Shown: positions 18,741-27,896 of the stretch, piece by piece
Position numbering within the stretch: position 1 is the stretch's first letter
Layout of the letters: every line of letters begins with the position of its first letter
Assembly (NCBI RefSeq): GCF_002159455.1
Contig: NZ_NFIQ01000011.1
Span: 1 to 64,000, forward strand
DNA: 64,000 bases
Source of the DNA: Flavonifractor sp. An306
Lineage (GTDB): Bacteria; Bacillota; Clostridia; Oscillospirales; Oscillospiraceae
Direction of reading: 5' to 3'
Notes under the pieces: model-generated
The model's input: the letters and a program-made list of their open reading frames with translations, nothing else
Databases searched by the model: none
What the model was told of the DNA's origin: nothing
Made by a program: the position numbers and the translations under genes

Positions 18741-19345
18741 AGCTTCTGTTCATCCTGGCGCTGGTGGCGGTGGGGCTGGTATTACTCAGCCTTATCCGGG
18801 TAGGCGTGTGGGTGACTTACGGCCCCGAGGGTCCGACTCTGCGGATAAAGGTTGGTCCGGTGAAGCTGTCGCTGTTTCCTCCCAAGAAAAAAAAGCGCAA
18901 AAAAAAGCGCAAAGCGAAACCGGAAAAGCCGGAGCAGCTGCAGAAGAAGGGAGAATTGCTGCCGCTGGTTCGGTGGGCGCTGCCCACTGTGGCAGAGGCG
19001 GCGGGCAGGCTGAAACGAAAGGTCCGCCTGGACCGGGTTTATCTGGATGTGGCTGTGGGCGCCGGTAATCCGGCTGGCGCGGCGCTGGCTTTTGGCGGCG
19101 TCAATGCGGCTTTGGGTATGATTTGGCCTTTAGTGGAGCAAAATTTTAATGTAAAGGACAGGCGCATCCGTACCCAGGTGGATTTTTCGGCCCCCCATAC
19201 CACGGTTTGGGCGGATGTGGCGGCCACATTGACGGTGGGACAAGGGGTGGCCCTGGCCTTCTGGCTGGCTCCCAAGCTGCCCCGGATCCTGGGCGGGGAG
19301 CAGCGTAAGCAACAGAAACAGGCAGTACAGAAAGAGGCGGTTTGA
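18737..19345 (+). CDS. DUF2953 membrane-anchored protein
   Basis: This 202-aa protein has an N-terminal hydrophobic anchor (LLFILALVAVGLVLLSLIRVGV), a very basic Lys/Arg cluster at about 55-70 (KKKKRKKKRKAKPEK), and the DUF2953 core, VRLDRVYLDVAVGAGNPAGAA then DRRIRTQVDFSAPHTTVWADV. It is usually encoded beside ytfJ in Firmicutes, as here, with a 4-base overlap. That pairing suggests a role in spores or germination. Molecular function is unknown. Confidence 0.82.
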   Translation: MKLLFILALVAVGLVLLSLIRVGVWVTYGPEGPTLRIKVGPVKLSLFPPKKKKRKKKRKAKPEKPEQLQKKGELLPLVRWALPTVAEAAGRLKRKVRLDRVYLDVAVGAGNPAGAALAFGGVNAALGMIWPLVEQNFNVKDRRIRTQVDFSAPHTTVWADVAATLTVGQGVALAFWLAPKLPRILGGEQRKQQKQAVQKEAV

Positions 19346-19782
19346 GTATGGAAAAGCAGCATCCTATCGGCGATTTGATGACCACAACCATGCAGAAGAT
19401 CCGGGAGATCGCGGATGTGAACACCATCATCGGTCAGCCCATCCACGCCGGAGAGGTTACCATCATCCCCATCTCCAAGCTGTCGGTGGGATTCGCCTCC
19501 GGCGGCAGCGACTTTGTCTCCAAGAATCAAAAGGCGGAGGGCGACAACTCCTTTGGCGGCGGCAGCGGTGCGGGGATGAATCTCTCTCCCGTGGCCTTCC
19601 TCATCGTAAAGGGAGACACTGTAAAACTGATGCCTGTGGCGCCTCCGCCGGGGAACACGGTAGACCGTGTGGTGGAGATGGTGCCCGAAGTGGTTGACAA
19701 GATCACCGACTTTATTGACAAGCAGCAGGATAAAAAATCCACCGAGCCTCCGGCGGGCCCGGCGGATAAAGTGGAGTGGTAA
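19342..19782 (+). CDS. ytfJ: GerW/YtfJ family sporulation protein
   Basis: This 146-aa protein carries the YtfJ pattern: MTTTMQKIREIADVNTIIGQPI, then VTIIPISKLSVGFASGGSDF, a Gly-rich stretch and SPVAFLIVKG. In Bacillus the ortholog is a spore component needed for normal germination. It overlaps the DUF2953 gene by 4 bases and precedes a D,D-carboxypeptidase, so this is likely a sporulation-linked group. Confidence 0.88.
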   Translation: MSMEKQHPIGDLMTTTMQKIREIADVNTIIGQPIHAGEVTIIPISKLSVGFASGGSDFVSKNQKAEGDNSFGGGSGAGMNLSPVAFLIVKGDTVKLMPVAPPPGNTVDRVVEMVPEVVDKITDFIDKQQDKKSTEPPAGPADKVEW

Positions 19783-19819
19783 AACGCATACTAGCGGCAT
19801 CTGTGTGAGGTGATGCTGC

Positions 19820-20902
19820 TTGAAGCGTATCATTGCCCTGTTGCTGGCCGCGATACTATGTACAACCCCTGTCCGGGGTGCGGAGGGGCTGAATATCTCC
19901 GCCTCCGCCGCTGTTTTGATGGACCGGGAGAGCGGGCGGGTGCTCTACACCCAAAACGCCGACCAGCCACGTCCCATTGCCAGTATTACCAAACTGATGA
20001 CAGCGCTGGTGGCGGTGGAGCTGTGTCCTGATCTGTCCCGGGAAGTGACGGTCCGGCGGGAGTGGACGGGGATAGAGGGGTCCTCCATGTACCTCAAGCC
20101 CGAAGAACAGCTGACCATGGAGGCGCTGCTGTACGGACTTCTACTCTCCTCCGGGAACGACGCGGCCCTGGCCATTGCGGGCAGCTGCTGTCAGACGGTG
20201 GAGGAATTTGTCGCCCGGATGAACGAGACGGCGGCCCGGTTGGGCATGGAGCATACCCATTTTGCAAATCCCAATGGGCTGGATGACCCGGAGCACTATT
20301 CCACCGCCTATGATATGGCTTTGCTGGCCCGGGCGGTACTGGAGCGGGAGGAACTGCGGCGGATCGTGGGGACCAAAACCATGAATGTGGCCGGACGGTA
20401 TCTGGCCAACCACAACAAGCTGCTGTGGCTCTATGAGGGCTGTACCGGCCTGAAGACGGGCTATACCGACGAAGCGGGGCGCACCCTGGTGTCCAGCGCT
20501 ATGCGGGACGGGCAGGAGCTGATTGTCGTGACCCTGAACGATCCCAACGACTGGGCGGACCATGCGGCTCTGTTTGACTATGGATTTGCCCGCTATCCCA
20601 GGTGTCTGGCGGCGGGGCCGCAGGAGAGCTGGTCTCTGCCGGTGCCCAACAGCCTGTGCCCCATGGTTACGGCAGGGGTGACGGAAGAGGTCTATTACCC
20701 GCTGGCGGAAGGGGAGGAGCTGACCGCCCGGGTTCAGCTGCCCCAGCAGGTGGAGGCTCCGGTAACAGCCGGGAGTCTGGCCGGGGAGCTGGTGCTCAGC
20801 CTGGAACAGGAGCCGGTCCTCCGGGTACCGTTGGTCTACCAGACCGCCGCGGCGGACGACAGAGCGCCTCAGGGCTGGCTGCAGCGATTTTTGAGCAAAT
20901 GA
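19820..20902 (+). CDS. dacF: D-alanyl-D-alanine carboxypeptidase (DacF/PBP5-like)
   Basis: This 360-aa penicillin-binding enzyme trims the stem peptide of peptidoglycan. It has a signal peptide (1-20, KRIIALLLAAILCTTPVRGA), SxxK at Ser55-Lys58 (SITK), SGN at 111-113 and KTG at 212-214, then a PBP5-type C-terminal domain. No obvious C-terminal amphipathic anchor is seen beyond GWLQRFLSK. Start TTG 19820, after GAGGTGATGCTGC. Next to scpAB, ytfJ and rluB, it matches the DacF position of sporulating Firmicutes, but vegetative DacA-type roles are possible. Confidence 0.85.
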   Translation: MKRIIALLLAAILCTTPVRGAEGLNISASAAVLMDRESGRVLYTQNADQPRPIASITKLMTALVAVELCPDLSREVTVRREWTGIEGSSMYLKPEEQLTMEALLYGLLLSSGNDAALAIAGSCCQTVEEFVARMNETAARLGMEHTHFANPNGLDDPEHYSTAYDMALLARAVLEREELRRIVGTKTMNVAGRYLANHNKLLWLYEGCTGLKTGYTDEAGRTLVSSAMRDGQELIVVTLNDPNDWADHAALFDYGFARYPRCLAAGPQESWSLPVPNSLCPMVTAGVTEEVYYPLAEGEELTARVQLPQQVEAPVTAGSLAGELVLSLEQEPVLRVPLVYQTAAADDRAPQGWLQRFLSK

Positions 20903-20918
20903 TAGAAAATAGGGAGCG

Positions 20919-20951
20919 GGAAAGGTCTGCCGTAGTCCGGCAGGCCTTTCC
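20919..20951 (+). repeat. Hairpin between dac and rluB
   Basis: GGAAAGGTCTGCCG (20919-20932) pairs with CGGCAGGCCTTTCC (20938-20951), 14 bp with one G-U pair and a TAGTC loop. No T-tract follows. It may stabilise or process the transcript. Confidence 0.6.
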
Positions 20952-20970
20952 TGCGGAAAAGAGGCGAGAG

Positions 20971-21684
20971 ATGGAGCAACGGCTGCAGAAGCTGCTGTCC
21001 GCTCGGGGAGTGGTCTCCCGGAGGACGGCGGAGGCCTATCTGGCGGCAGGGCGGGTTACCGTCAATGGCCGGCCGGCCCAGGTGGGGGACAAGGCCGATC
21101 CGGAGCGGGACGAGATCCGGGTGGACGGCAGGCTCCTTCCGCCGCTGGAGCGGCGTACTTATCTGATGCTGAATAAGCCCAGGGGCTACGTGACCACCCT
21201 CTCTGATGAAAAGGGCCGCAAAACGGTGGCCCAGCTGGTGTCCGGATGCGGGGCCAGGGTGTGGCCGGTGGGAAGACTGGACCTGGACTCGGAGGGACTG
21301 CTCCTGCTGACTGACGACGGTGGCCTCACCCAGAAGCTGCTCCATCCCAGCCATGAGGTGGAGAAGGAGTACCATGTCTGGGTGGAGGGGGACCTGGAGC
21401 GGGCCATTCCCATTCTGCGGGGTCCCATGACGCTGGACGGCGTACCACTTCACCCCGCCAGGGTACAGCCGGTAAAAGCGGGGGTGCTGTCCGTCGTGAT
21501 CCACGAGGGCCGGAACCGGCAGGTGCGGCGGATGTGCGCCATTGCGGGGCTGAACGTGACCCGTCTGCGCCGGGTCCGGGAAGGCGGCTTGACCCTGGGA
21601 AATCTGCCCGTGGGCCGCTGGCGGGTGCTGACGGAAGGCGAGCTGGCCCAGTTGCTGGATGAAAGCACAGAAAACGGAAAGTGA
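20971..21684 (+). CDS. rluB: Pseudouridine synthase RluB/RsuA family
   Basis: This 237-aa enzyme makes pseudouridine in rRNA, probably 23S. The S4 RNA-binding domain (1-50, RLQKLLSARGVVSRRTAE) is followed by the catalytic motif GRLDLDSEGLLLLT with Asp104. The C-terminal EGRNRQVRRMCA motif matches RluB/RluE/RluF. I chose ATG 20971, which matches the family N-terminus, rather than upstream in-frame starts that would overlap the carboxypeptidase gene. Confidence 0.92.
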   Translation: MEQRLQKLLSARGVVSRRTAEAYLAAGRVTVNGRPAQVGDKADPERDEIRVDGRLLPPLERRTYLMLNKPRGYVTTLSDEKGRKTVAQLVSGCGARVWPVGRLDLDSEGLLLLTDDGGLTQKLLHPSHEVEKEYHVWVEGDLERAIPILRGPMTLDGVPLHPARVQPVKAGVLSVVIHEGRNRQVRRMCAIAGLNVTRLRRVREGGLTLGNLPVGRWRVLTEGELAQLLDESTENGK

Positions 21685-21719
21685 TTTGCAGGGAAAACAG
21701 GTTTACTTGCAAAAAAGGA

Positions 21720-21748
21720 TTGCTTTTCGACCAAAAGCCCGGTATGAT
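21720..21748 (+). promoter_or_regulatory. Promoter of the RpiR regulator gene
   Basis: TTGCTT (21720-21725) and TATGAT (21743-21748) are exactly 17 bp apart, 88 bases before the chosen start. Confidence 0.55.
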
Positions 21749-21835
21749 ATTATTTACTGAAATTTTTGCATGCGCAAGGATGCGTTTGCGGAAGAAGTCC
21801 GCCAGAGATTGGTGCGGGCCCGGGAGGTTTCATCT

Positions 21836-22705
21836 ATGTCCAAGGACATCTTGTCGGTGATTCAGAGCAACATGGCCACGTTTTCCAAGGGCCAGAAGCT
21901 GATTGCGAATTATATTCTGGAGTCCTATGATAAGGCGGCGTTCATGACGGCCAGCAAGCTGGGCAAAACGGTAAAGGTCAGCGAGTCCACCGTCGTACGG
22001 TTTGCCGCCGAGCTGGGCTATGACGGGTATCCCGCCATGCAGAAAGCATTGCAGGAGATGATCCGCAGCAAGCTGACCACCATTCAGCGCATCGAGGTAT
22101 CCAACGACCGCATCGGAGACCACGATATTTTGTCTATGGTGATGCAGTCGGACGTGGAGAAGATCCATATGACCATGGACGAGATGAATCGGGAGGAGTT
22201 CAGCCAATCGGTGGATGCGATTGTGAACGCCCGGCATATCTATATTCTGGGCGTGCGCTCGGCCGCGGCTCTGGCCAGTTTTCTGGGGTTCTATTTCAAC
22301 TTGATTTTTGAGCAGGTGACCATTGTACACACAACCTCTATCAGTGAGGTGTTTGAACAGCTGCTGCGCATCGGGCCGGGAGACGTGATCATTGGCATCA
22401 GCTTTCCCCGCTATTCCCGCCGCACGGTGACGGCCATGCAGTTTGCTCACGACCGGGGAGCCACCGCCATCGCCCTTACCGACAGCGAGACCTCTCCGCT
22501 GGTGCAGTATTCCACTCACTGCCTGCTTGCCAAGAGCGATATGGCCTCGTTTGTGGACTCTCTGGTGGCTCCGCTCAGCCTGATTAACGCGCTGATCGTG
22601 TCCATCGGCCGGAAGAAGAATGAGGACCTGTCCAAAACCTTCGCGGATCTGGAGCGGATCTGGGATGAATATGAGGTATATGAAAAGGTGGAAGCCAGTC
22701 ATTGA
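21836..22705 (+). CDS. MurR/RpiR family transcriptional regulator
   Basis: This 289-aa regulator has an N-terminal helix-turn-helix domain (about 1-77, with SKLGKTVKVSESTVVRFAAELG as the recognition part). A SIS sugar-phosphate-binding domain follows (about 120-250, HIYILGVRSAAALASFLGFY and GDVIIGISFPRYSRRTV). The start at ATG 21836 follows CGGGAGG and matches the family N-terminus; a longer form from 21770 is possible. The ligand, probably a phosphosugar or amino-sugar phosphate, is not indicated by neighbours, which are a flavoprotein and cmk. It overlaps the next gene by 4 bases. Confidence 0.88.
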   Translation: MSKDILSVIQSNMATFSKGQKLIANYILESYDKAAFMTASKLGKTVKVSESTVVRFAAELGYDGYPAMQKALQEMIRSKLTTIQRIEVSNDRIGDHDILSMVMQSDVEKIHMTMDEMNREEFSQSVDAIVNARHIYILGVRSAAALASFLGFYFNLIFEQVTIVHTTSISEVFEQLLRIGPGDVIIGISFPRYSRRTVTAMQFAHDRGATAIALTDSETSPLVQYSTHCLLAKSDMASFVDSLVAPLSLINALIVSIGRKKNEDLSKTFADLERIWDEYEVYEKVEASH

Positions 22706-23940
22706 GTGATGTGGTAGTAATCGGCGGGGGAGCCGCCGGATGTATGGCGGCGCTGGCCGCCGCGGAAAAAGGAGCGTCCGTCACACTGCTGGAGCGCAAC
22801 CCAAAGCTGGGGCGGAAGCTATATATTACGGGAAAAGGCCGCTGCAATGTGACCAACGACTGCACACCTCAGGAGGTACTGCGGAACATTCCGCAGAACA
22901 GCCGGTTTCTCACCAGCGCCATCACCCGTTTTCCGCCCGAGCAGGTCAAGGAATTTTTTCAGCGCCAGGGAGTGCCCCTGAAAACCGAGCGGGGAAACCG
23001 GGTTTTCCCCCAGTCGGACAGGGCGGCGGACATCATAGACGCCCTGCTTCACGCCTTGCGCCGGGCTGGCGTATCCATTGTGCAGGACCGGGCACAGGAG
23101 CTGCGCCGGACGGAAACGCTTTTGGAAGGTGTAGAAGGGGAACAGGGCTTCTATCCCTGCCGGGCGGTCGTGGTGGCTACCGGAGGGGTATCCTATCCGC
23201 TGACCGGCTCCACCGGGGACGGCTATCAGATGGCACAGGAGCTGGGTCACACGGTGCTCCCGCCCAGGGCTTCTCTGGTACCTTTGGTGGCGGAGCAGTC
23301 TTTTTGCGCCCGCATGCAGGGGCTCAGCCTGCGAAATGTGGCCATTCAGGTCAAAACGGACAAGAAAAAGACCATATATGCCGAGCAGGGAGAGTTGCTT
23401 TTTACCCACTTCGGCCTGTCCGGGCCGCTGATTCTCACTGCGTCCGCTCATATGCGCAATTATGAGCGGGAACACTATTACATCCGATTGGATCTGAAAC
23501 CGGCTCTGGATGAGGAGAAGCTGGACCAGCGGCTGCTGCGGGATCTGGAGGAGCAGTCCAACCGGGACTTCTGCCATGTGGTGGAAGGCCTGGTCCCCCG
23601 CCTGATGGTACCCGTGCTGTTGGAGCTGACCGGGATACCGGGGGATTTGAAGGCCCATTCTGTTACCCGGGCTCAACGGCGCAGGCTGCTGGAGACCCTG
23701 AAGGGTATTCGAATTGATATCAGCGGACCACGCCCGGTAGAGGAGGCCATCGTCACCTCCGGCGGCGTCAAGGTTTCGGAGGTCAATCCCACTACCATGG
23801 AATCAAAGCTGGCGCCGGGCGTCTATTTTGCCGGAGAGGTGCTGGATGCAGACGCCTATACCGGCGGCTTTAACCTGCAGATTGCCTGGTCTACCGGCCG
23901 GGCGGCAGGGGAGAGCGCGGGAGAGCGGGCGCTGGGCTAA
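22702..23940 (+). CDS. HI0933-family FAD-dependent oxidoreductase (BaiN/RdsA-like)
   Basis: This 412-aa flavoprotein has the dinucleotide-binding VVVIGGGAAGCMAALAAA at the N-terminus. Family motifs follow: LGRKLYITGKGRCNVTND, RFPPEQVKEFF, and the C-terminal TSGGVKVSEVNPTTMESKL...GVYFAGEVLDADAYTGGFNLQIAW segment. It starts with TTG in a TTGA overlap with the regulator. Some relatives reduce bile acid intermediates or act on unknown substrates; in this core position a housekeeping role is more likely. The precise reaction is unknown. Confidence 0.85.
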   Translation: MSDVVVIGGGAAGCMAALAAAEKGASVTLLERNPKLGRKLYITGKGRCNVTNDCTPQEVLRNIPQNSRFLTSAITRFPPEQVKEFFQRQGVPLKTERGNRVFPQSDRAADIIDALLHALRRAGVSIVQDRAQELRRTETLLEGVEGEQGFYPCRAVVVATGGVSYPLTGSTGDGYQMAQELGHTVLPPRASLVPLVAEQSFCARMQGLSLRNVAIQVKTDKKKTIYAEQGELLFTHFGLSGPLILTASAHMRNYEREHYYIRLDLKPALDEEKLDQRLLRDLEEQSNRDFCHVVEGLVPRLMVPVLLELTGIPGDLKAHSVTRAQRRRLLETLKGIRIDISGPRPVEEAIVTSGGVKVSEVNPTTMESKLAPGVYFAGEVLDADAYTGGFNLQIAWSTGRAAGESAGERALG

Positions 23941-23954
23941 GGAGGCATATAAAC

Positions 23955-24635
23955 GTGACAAAACACAGAAGCATTGCCATTGACGGGCCCTCCGGTGCGG
24001 GGAAATCCACCCTGGCCAAGCGCCTGGCGGAGGCGCTGGGGTTTTTGTATGTGGATACGGGGGCCATTTACCGCACGGTGGGGCTGCAGGCCTTCCGTAC
24101 TGGTACGGATCCCAAGGACGCCGGGGCGGTCATCGCTCTGCTTAAGGACATGGAGATCCGTCTGGCCTACGGAGAAGACGGGCTGCAGCATATGTACCTC
24201 AACGGCGAGGACGTGACGCAGGCCATCCGCCGGCATGAGATATCAGACTATACCTCCAGCGTGTCCGCCATTCCGGAGGTGCGGGCGTTTCTGATGGAGC
24301 AGCAGCGGGGGCTGGCGCGCAGCCACGATGTGGTCATGGACGGCCGGGATATCGGCACTGTGGTGCTGCCCGAGGCGGATGTGAAGATTTTCCTTACCGC
24401 CGCCCCGGAGGCCAGGGCCCGCCGCCGCTGGCTGGAGCTGCAGGAGCGGGGGCAGGAGACCGATTTTGAGACGGTACTCCGGGATGTTCTGGAGCGGGAC
24501 GACAGGGACACCCACCGAGCGGCAGCGCCTCTGCGTCAGGCGGAGGATGCGGTGCTGGCTGATACCACAGACAAGGATTTGGAGCAAAGTCTGACGCTCC
24601 TGATACAGATCGCAAAGGAGCGACTGCAGGCATGA
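23955..24635 (+). CDS. cmk: Cytidylate kinase
   Basis: This 226-aa kinase phosphorylates CMP and dCMP. The P-loop is GPSGAGKST (11-19), followed by LGFLYVDTGAIYRTV, the CMP-site VVMDGRDIGTVVLPEADVKIFLTA segment and the lid RARRRWLE. GTG start after GGAGG. The order cmk-plsC-ispH/S1 is characteristic of Clostridia. Confidence 0.95.
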   Translation: MTKHRSIAIDGPSGAGKSTLAKRLAEALGFLYVDTGAIYRTVGLQAFRTGTDPKDAGAVIALLKDMEIRLAYGEDGLQHMYLNGEDVTQAIRRHEISDYTSSVSAIPEVRAFLMEQQRGLARSHDVVMDGRDIGTVVLPEADVKIFLTAAPEARARRRWLELQERGQETDFETVLRDVLERDDRDTHRAAAPLRQAEDAVLADTTDKDLEQSLTLLIQIAKERLQA

Positions 24636-25228
24636 ACATCGTCTATTTCCTGGCGTACCTGGTTCTCTGGCCGGTATTCCGCATTTTCAAGCCCACGAAG
24701 TGCATCAACAAGCAGAATTTCCCCCAGGGCGGGGCGCTGCTTTGTGCCAACCATACCCGGATGAGCGATCCGCTGTTTGTGGCCTATGCCCTGGGACTCA
24801 AGCATCAGATCCATGTGATGGCCAAGGAAGAGGTCATGCACTGGCCCATCATTGGCTGGATTTTAAAGCACGGCGGCATTTTCGGGGTGAAGCGGGGCCA
24901 GGCGGACATCGGCGCTATCAAAACCGCCATGAAGTACCTGAAAAATGGCGAGCTGCTGCTGATGTTCCCGGAGGGAACCCGGCATCAGGACGGGGATTTC
25001 GGAGATGCCAAAACCGGAGCGGCCATGCTGGCCACACGTACCGGCGTTCCCATCGTTCCCATCTACATTCCTGCCGAAAAGCGCTGGTTCCGGTGGAATC
25101 AGGTGGTCATCGGAGAGCCCTATCAGCCGGTTATCGCGGGGAAACGGGGCACGCCGGAGGAGTATCGGGCCATTGCCGGTGAGGTTATGGCCCGCATCGA
25201 GGCGCTGCAGCCTCAGGCGGGACGATGA
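24632..25228 (+). CDS. plsC: 1-acyl-sn-glycerol-3-phosphate acyltransferase
   Basis: This 198-aa enzyme makes phosphatidic acid. The catalytic HX4D is H41-D46 (NHTRMSDP), the second block is FGVKRGQADI, and the phosphate-binding block is FPEGTRHQDG. An N-terminal hydrophobic segment (YFLAYLVLWPVF) should hold it at the membrane. It overlaps both neighbours by 4 bases. Confidence 0.92.
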   Translation: MNIVYFLAYLVLWPVFRIFKPTKCINKQNFPQGGALLCANHTRMSDPLFVAYALGLKHQIHVMAKEEVMHWPIIGWILKHGGIFGVKRGQADIGAIKTAMKYLKNGELLLMFPEGTRHQDGDFGDAKTGAAMLATRTGVPIVPIYIPAEKRWFRWNQVVIGEPYQPVIAGKRGTPEEYRAIAGEVMARIEALQPQAGR

Positions 25229-27183
25229 AGCTGGAGCTGGCCAAGTCCGCCGGGTTTTGCTATGGGGTCCGCCGGGCGGTTCGGATGGCGGAGCAGGCGG
25301 CGGAGCAGGGCCGGGCCTGTGTCATGCTGGGCCCCATTATTCACAACAACAGTGTGATTGAGTATCTTGCCTCCCTGGGTGTGGGACTCATCCAGCGTCC
25401 GGAGGAGGCGGAGCCGGGCACGGCGGTGATCATCCGCTCCCACGGAGAGGGAAGGGCCGCCTATGAGGCGCTGGCAGAGCGGGGATGCCCGCTGATTGAC
25501 GCCACCTGTCCCAATGTGTCCCGGATCCATCAGATCGTCTCCCAGGCGGAAGAGGCGGGACGGCAAATGGTAATTATTGGCAGCCCCACCCACCCGGAGG
25601 TGGCTGCCATCGCGGGCTGGTGCGCCCGTCCGCTGGTATTTGAAGGCGTGCAGGCCCTCTCAGACTGGCTGGAAGGGGAGCCGGAGCGCCGGAATCTGCC
25701 GGTTACCATGGTGTCCCAAACCACCTCGACTCAGATAATTTGGGATAAGTGCGTAGAAAAAGCAAAAAAAGAGTGTACAAACTTAAAAATTTTTGATACA
25801 ATATGTAATGCTACGTATAAGCGGCAGTCCGAGGCACAGGCGCTGGCCGCCAGATCCGATGCTGTGGTCGTCATCGGAGGGCGGGAAAGCTCCAACACCA
25901 AACGGCTGGCCGAGTTATGCGAGGCGCTCTGTCCCAAGGTCGTTTGGATCGAGCGGGCGGCAGAGCTGGAACCTTCCACCCTGTGTCGGAAGGCTTCTAT
26001 TGGAATCACTGCGGGCGCGTCCACGCCTGAGTGGATTATAAAGGAGGTCTATGACAAAATGAGCGACGAAAACATTGAGATCGAGGAATCCTTTGCTGAA
26101 ATGCTGGAGAAATCGATCAAGACTTTAAATACAGGGGAGAAGGTTACGGGCGTTGTCACTGGGATTACGCCTACTGAGATCTATGTTGATCTTGGTACCA
26201 AGCACGCCGGTTACATACCGGTGTCCGAGCTGACCGACGACCCTACGGTCAAGGTCGAGGATCTGGTAAAAGTCGGCGATGAGATCGAAACCTATGTCAT
26301 GCGCGTGAACGACCAGGAGGGTGTGGTTACCCTCTCCAAGAAGCGCCTTGACACCGTGAAGAGCTGGGAAGACATCGAGCAGGCTAAGGAGGACCACACC
26401 ACTGTGGAGGGTGTCGTTACCGAGGAGAACAAGGGCGGCGTCGTTGTCTCCATCAAGGGCGTCCGGGTCTTTGTGCCCGCCTCCCAGACCGGTCTGCCCC
26501 GGGATACGCCCATGAGCCAGCTGGTCAAGCAGAAGGTGCGCCTGCGCATCACCGAGGTCAACCGCGCCCGTAAGCGGGTGGTGGGCTCCATCCGTGCCGT
26601 TGAGGCTGAGGAGCGGGCCGCCAAGGCCGCCGAGGTGTGGGCCAACATTGAGGAGGGCAAGCGCTACACCGGCACCGTGAAGAGCCTGACCTCTTACGGC
26701 GCCTTCGTGGACATCGGCGGCGTGGACGGCATGGTCCACATCTCCGAGCTGTCCTGGTCCCGCATCAAGCATCCCTCCGAGGTCGTCTCTGTGGGCGACA
26801 CCGTTGAGGTGTATGTGATCTCCTTCGACCGGGATAAGAAGAAGATCTCCCTGGGCATGAAGGACCGCACCCAGAACCCCTGGGAGGTGTTCACCGGCAA
26901 GTATCAGCCCGGTGACGTGGCCAATGTCCGGGTGGTCAAGCTGATGACCTTCGGCGCCTTTGCTGAGATCGTGCCCGGCGTGGACGGCCTGATCCACATC
27001 TCCCAGATTGCCGACCATCGCATTGACAAGCCCGGCGACGTGCTCAGCGAGGGTCAGATGGTGGATGTGAAGATCATCGACATCGACTATGATAAGCAGA
27101 AGGTTTCCCTCTCCATCCGCGCTCTGCTGGAGGGTCAGGATGCTGACGACTCCGCCGAGTCCGACGGTGACAACGAGGAGTAA
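25225..27183 (+). CDS. ispH-rpsA: Fusion of HMBPP reductase (IspH) and ribosomal protein S1
   Basis: This 652-aa two-part protein joins IspH to ribosomal protein S1. Residues 1-275 are IspH, the last step of the MEP isoprenoid pathway, with iron-sulfur ligands C12 (GFCYGVRRA), C95 (DATCPNV) and C194 (DTICNATYKRQ), and GITAGASTPEW. From about 278 on, four S1 RNA-binding repeats follow (starts near 305, 390, 475 and 560), ending in an acidic tail. There is no stop between the parts, and an internal ATG at MSDENIEIEE could also give free S1. The fusion is known in many Clostridia. A strong terminator follows. Confidence 0.95.
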   Translation: MKLELAKSAGFCYGVRRAVRMAEQAAEQGRACVMLGPIIHNNSVIEYLASLGVGLIQRPEEAEPGTAVIIRSHGEGRAAYEALAERGCPLIDATCPNVSRIHQIVSQAEEAGRQMVIIGSPTHPEVAAIAGWCARPLVFEGVQALSDWLEGEPERRNLPVTMVSQTTSTQIIWDKCVEKAKKECTNLKIFDTICNATYKRQSEAQALAARSDAVVVIGGRESSNTKRLAELCEALCPKVVWIERAAELEPSTLCRKASIGITAGASTPEWIIKEVYDKMSDENIEIEESFAEMLEKSIKTLNTGEKVTGVVTGITPTEIYVDLGTKHAGYIPVSELTDDPTVKVEDLVKVGDEIETYVMRVNDQEGVVTLSKKRLDTVKSWEDIEQAKEDHTTVEGVVTEENKGGVVVSIKGVRVFVPASQTGLPRDTPMSQLVKQKVRLRITEVNRARKRVVGSIRAVEAEERAAKAAEVWANIEEGKRYTGTVKSLTSYGAFVDIGGVDGMVHISELSWSRIKHPSEVVSVGDTVEVYVISFDRDKKKISLGMKDRTQNPWEVFTGKYQPGDVANVRVVKLMTFGAFAEIVPGVDGLIHISQIADHRIDKPGDVLSEGQMVDVKIIDIDYDKQKVSLSIRALLEGQDADDSAESDGDNEE

Positions 27184-27198
27184 TCTTATATGCGCCTG

Positions 27199-27236
27199 CC
27201 GCGCCGTTTCTCAAAGGGAAACGGCGCGGTTTTTTT
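27199..27236 (+). terminator. Terminator of the cmk-plsC-ispH/S1 unit
   Basis: CCGCGCCGTTTC (27199-27210) pairs perfectly with GAAACGGCGCGG (27218-27229), 12 bp, followed by seven T. Confidence 0.92.
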
Positions 27237-27267
27237 GAACTTTTACAGAGAGAAAACAGAAATTTGC

Positions 27268-27296
27268 TTGCAATGGTACTAAAATGTGGCTATAAT
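27268..27296 (+). promoter_or_regulatory. Promoter of carD-ispD-ispF
   Basis: TTGCAA (27268-27273) and a perfect TATAAT (27291-27296) at 17 bp, between a terminator and the CarD-like gene. Confidence 0.7.
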
Positions 27297-27358
27297 AAAA
27301 ACATAAGCACATACAATTATACGAATTGGAGTTGATTTGGCGCTCGGGAGGTGGGATC

Positions 27359-27835
27359 GTGTTTCAGGTAGGGGACAAAATTGTTCACCCGATGCATGGT
27401 GCTGGTGTGATTGACAGCATTGTGCAGAAAAAGGTCAACGGTGTGGTGCGGGAGTACTATATTCTCAAGCTTCCTGTGGGCGGTATGCTGGTCATGATCC
27501 CCACGGAGCACAGCGAGGAGATTGGCGTACGCCCGGTGGTGCGGCAGGAGGAGGCGGACCGGGTCATCGCAGCCATACCCGGCATCGAGGTGGACATGAC
27601 CTCCAACTGGAACCGGCGCTACCGGGAGAATATGCTCCGCCTGAAAAGCGGCGACCTGCTGGAGGTGGCCCGGGTTGTGAAGGGCCTGGTGCTTCGGGAG
27701 GAGGAGCGCGGGCTGTCTACCGGGGAACGGAAAATGCTCCACTCTGCCAAGCAGATTCTGATTTCTGAGATTGTCCTGTCGCAAAACGCCAGCTATGAGG
27801 ATGTGGAGGCCCGCATCAATACAGCTTTGGCGTAA
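27359..27835 (+). CDS. carD: CarD/CdnL-family transcription factor
   Basis: This 158-aa protein has the RNA polymerase-interacting domain at its N-terminus: FQVGDKIVHPMHGAGVIDSI, then YYILKLPVGGMLVMIP. A helical C-terminal domain contains RENMLRLKSGDLLEVARVV and ERGLSTGERKMLHSAKQILISE. CarD/CdnL proteins stabilise open complexes at ribosomal and other promoters. I place the start at GTG 27359, after GGGAGGTG, not at an in-frame start 11 codons upstream. It is followed by ispD, a common pairing in Clostridia. Confidence 0.9.
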   Translation: MFQVGDKIVHPMHGAGVIDSIVQKKVNGVVREYYILKLPVGGMLVMIPTEHSEEIGVRPVVRQEEADRVIAAIPGIEVDMTSNWNRRYRENMLRLKSGDLLEVARVVKGLVLREEERGLSTGERKMLHSAKQILISEIVLSQNASYEDVEARINTALA

Positions 27836-27896
27836 TAGAATCGCAGTAGGGGCGGCCCGCCGCGGCCGCCCGTGTTTTTTTGGAGAGGGGGAGCCA

